DNA of 64,000 bases from Platerodrilus igneus. Lineage: Eukaryota; Arthropoda; Insecta; Coleoptera; Lycidae. Position numbers and translations under genes: made by a program. The DNA lies in the NCBI GenBank assembly GCA_036346225.1, contig JARFIW010001108.1:4486501-4550500 (forward strand), written 5' to 3'. The notes below the pieces were generated by a model. The model was not told the DNA's origin, did no database searches, and was given only the letters and a program-made list of their open reading frames with translations. How positions within the stretch are numbered: position 1 is the stretch's first letter; each line of letters opens with the position of its first letter. Shown one piece after another: positions 61,266-64,000 of this stretch.

Positions 61266-61680
61266 CTTCCAAACTTTGCTAAGCTTTTCCTTTCTGTACC
61301 CAAATTAAAGCATCTGTTTTTTACTTTCTAATATATCCCACCGCTTGCCTACCAAGTCCAGTAAAATGTAAATTTCACTGTTCAGAAAATTGTTCTTCCT
61401 CCTTTTAGTTTTTTATGTTAATTATTTCAATTTGTTTTTTAAGAATATACTTATACAGAACACAGAAATAACAGTCCGTAACCTGAGATTTATACGAGGT
61501 GGAGTTGTGTTCAGAATTGCCAACCGTTGTATTAAATTCAAAAGTAAGGTTTAGTTAAGCTGAAGATAAAATAAACATGTAAAACAGATGTGATTTAAAG
61601 TTTAGTTTCAACTTAAGATAACCCTTGGTGTCAGTTTAAGTAAACTTGAGTTTAAACTGACATTGTACAACCAGCCCTAA

Positions 61681-62306
61681 AGTCATAACAATACACACTT
61701 ATATGGTTACCCAACATAACGTCATCTTTTGTACATTAAATTACTATATATGTAATTATAGCGTTTCAGATCAAAAAATTACAGATACATGTAAATTATG
61801 GTATAACAGGGACTTCCTTACTGCAATAGCAATATTGTGCAATAATATGAAAAACCCTGGACAATATACAATTAGCAGAGGGGAATTAAGAGAATGAAAT
61901 CCAATTGAGATTGAATTGGTGAACAGTCATATAGTATCCGGTCATCTGAAAATGTAGAAATATAATAGTGTTGTAAGGGTGGTCTTAATGTTAAATCCCC
62001 CAGCAGGGTTAATTTAAAATGAATTTGGAATTAATATAATTGAATTGACTTAGTGAAAGGGTTGGTAGTCTAAAATTTTGAAAATTTGGCGAGGTTTGGG
62101 TATGTTAGAAAGAAAAATGAAATACAGTTAAATGGTAAACGCGGCATATGGAGTTTTCGATTATAAACTTAATGAAAGGTAAAGTTTGAAGCGTCTATTG
62201 GCGGAAATTTGTCTGTTATGACCATGGGTGGGGGTGAAACTGGATTTGTTCATTCCGCCATTAATTTGGGAATTTTGAAGTAATACTGTCATTGTTGTTT
62301 TAAAGA
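61681..62306. other. AT-rich sequence, no gene recognised
   Basis: The short open frame at 61703 has no domain. 62200-62306 is somewhat GC-richer and could be the leader of the candidate exon that follows. Confidence 0.35.
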
Positions 62307-62345
62307 ATGGAAAAACCGGTCTGTACATTACCTGAATATGAGGAA
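62307..62345 (+). CDS. Candidate first coding exon
   Basis: ATG in fair context (TAAAGAATGG) opens MEKPVCTLPEYEE, then meets a strong splice donor (GAA followed by GTAAGT at 62346). This is the pattern of a short first coding exon, but 13 codons cannot identify a protein. No next exon could be assigned with confidence inside the window; acceptors near 63110 lead to unconvincing frames. Confidence 0.25.
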
Positions 62346-64000
62346 GTAAGTTGTAAGTAATAATATAGGTTTATGTAGGATTTGGTACAATTTATATGTG
62401 AAAGTGGACGTAAATATGTTTTGACATTTTTGTTGACATAGGATGTTAATTGAAGGATAAAATAGTTAGCAGTGAAATATTAAGAGATATGTAGGTATTA
62501 TGTATTTTGAAAAGGACAAGGTCATAGTGCAACGTTTTCTTGTTTGATAATCAACATTTCCATTAGATAGGAAAGCAGAAAAATCCGAACTTCAAATGGT
62601 TTTGTTGCTGGATTAAGTTAAGTTTGATTTACGATTTTCTTTAGAGTTTAGTTCAATAGCACCTGGCCAGATTGCAGATGAAATAATTTTAGAAGGATGT
62701 ATTTATAGGTGCATGTGCATTGAAATTATGTTGTTACGTTAATAGAGGTTAAGGTTTACGTAAATTTTTATTTTAAATATTTAGGAAAATAGGTGTGTAT
62801 TTAGTAATTTGTAAAGAATCTCAAGCTATTCCAGTAACCGTTGTACCTGGAAGAAATAATTTATTTGAACAAAGAAATGTGAGAATCAAATTGTTAAAAT
62901 ACTAAAGCAAGGGAGTTTTATGTGGAATAACAGTCTTCCATATAGACAAGCACATCATAATGCTTGAGACGACCAACTATTTGGTGTTCCTCGATATTGA
63001 TGAAGACAAGACCTTTCAGGGTGTGTTAATCTAATGTAGAATTTTAGTTGGAAACCTTGTTATTTATCGTTTGTGTATTTCTTTATTGTTCTTTATATGT
63101 CATTTATCTATAGGAACCCATTTCTGCACCACTGCAGTTTCGATGCAACCTCTTATTGTTACAATGTCCCTGGCCCTTCAGGGCAAATCAAAATTTAAAT
63201 TGTTTCGCCCGTAACAGTAGAAAAATTTCACACAATTTCTTTATATGGTGAAATGTATACACTAGCTAATTGTTACCTACTTATTCTGTGAAAAATATTC
63301 ATTTGAAGTTACTATATAACCTAGAAGTTTTGGTGCATGACTAGCAGAACAAATTATTTTAAACTTACACGGATAGTTTCTATATTAGGGGAAATTTTAA
63401 GGTATTCATTATTATTTAGTTTGGGGAACAACCTATTCATTATTTAAAGTTATAATTATATATATTAAGAGATTTTACCAGAACATTATTTTAAACAGCA
63501 TTTTCAGTCTAAAAAGTTAGTTAAGAAAGTACTGAAAGTCCCTATTATAGTTTATTAATCTATTAATTCTGCTAGTGGTATTTTCTGGTGTTGGTTTCCT
63601 CAGCTTGTTATATATTTTAAGTGGTTAAAAGTTCTCAGTGTTTAGTACTGGAGAGGAAATTTTTATATCTACATCATTTAAAGGAGGATGTAATGCCTTG
63701 GTATTGCGCTACATAGAAACCAGATGCAAAAGACGAAAATTAATCTCAAACCGATAGATTAGTAATGATATAACCTGTATATTCTGATTTCCTGAATAGT
63801 AGTGTTCATTAAACAAGACATTTCAATCAAATTTTACTTTTATTAAGGATAATATATCCGAGAACCACAAAAGCCTTGTTTTATTTCTGTTGAATACATA
63901 TTGGAACGGAACCTATTCATAAATTATTTTAAAATCACAAACAGGTCAAGCATAATAATTATAACGGTACATTTTCATAGCATGGTCACGTCATTTTAAG
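62346..64000. other. AT-rich sequence, no gene recognised
   Basis: No domain, repeat end or RNA gene could be supported. It could be an intron of the candidate gene starting at 62307 and/or of the receptor gene on the other strand. Confidence 0.35.

Larger units (their letters stand above)
59465..61677. mobile_element. PIF/Harbinger transposon with TAA target duplication
   Basis: 2213 bp bounded by GGGTCAGTTCTACAATGTG on the left and its imperfect inverse (ACATTGTACAACCAGCCC) on the right. TAA is duplicated at 59462-59464 and 61678-61680; a three-base TWA duplication is the hallmark of PIF/Harbinger. Subterminal stretches are rich in GTTTAAAC-type motifs on both sides. It carries remnants of both usual proteins, convergently oriented: a nuclease on + and a DNA-binding partner on -. 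Confidence 0.88.

Noticed and set aside
1..64000. CRISPR array, rRNA or bacterial-type operon
   Set aside because: No regularly spaced short repeats with unique spacers, no rRNA-like sequence, and gene structure is clearly eukaryotic.

Overview
This looks like an insect (arthropod) nuclear genome segment: strongly AT-rich, with short GT-AG introns, two host gene fragments of animal type, and transposon families common in insects. There are no bacterial-style operons. I cannot name the species; beetle or bug is a guess from the transposon flavour only.

Two host genes are clear. At 19.6-20.4 kb (+ strand) lie the last three exons of a mitochondrial glycine carrier (SLC25A38 family). At 57.6-58.9 kb (- strand) lie the last two exons of a single-pass membrane receptor with Ig, DB (cysteine-rich) and fibronectin-III domains. 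The 5' exons of both were not found. Three weaker host-exon candidates are at 33.6-33.9 kb (acidic tail), 45.4 kb and 62.3 kb.

Most of the rest is mobile DNA. 0.65-8.25 kb and 14.3-16.5 kb are two copies of one repeat that contains tRNA-like (A box/B box) modules. The first copy is split by two DNA transposons: a mariner-type element with about 460-bp terminal inverted repeats (1975-4167) and a 3.3-kb element encoding a decayed 'CGGxNRN' protein (4172-7443). The uninterrupted second copy acts as the empty site. 8.3-13.1 kb holds remnants of an RTE-like endonuclease, a mariner transposase and a pogo-like transposase. 29-34 kb holds a Penelope-like reverse transcriptase/GIY-YIG fragment, then an LTR-like palindrome with a second 0.53-kb hairpin nested in one arm. 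35.8-41.1 kb holds two LINE remnants, a piggyBac-type MITE with TTAA ends and a decayed DDE transposase. 53.4-55.3 kb is another long-TIR mariner followed by an extra inverted end. 59.5-61.7 kb is a PIF/Harbinger element with TAA target duplication and remnants of both its proteins. A dispersed repeat of about 1.4-1.8 kb occurs three times, at 24, 51 and 55 kb.

The largest stretch with little recognisable content is 41.1-51.3 kb, probably intronic or intergenic. I found no CRISPR array, rRNA, genuine tRNA gene or new multi-gene system. The most interesting features are structural: the nested palindromes, the tRNA-like tandem modules, and a 141-bp identity island between otherwise diverged repeat copies.
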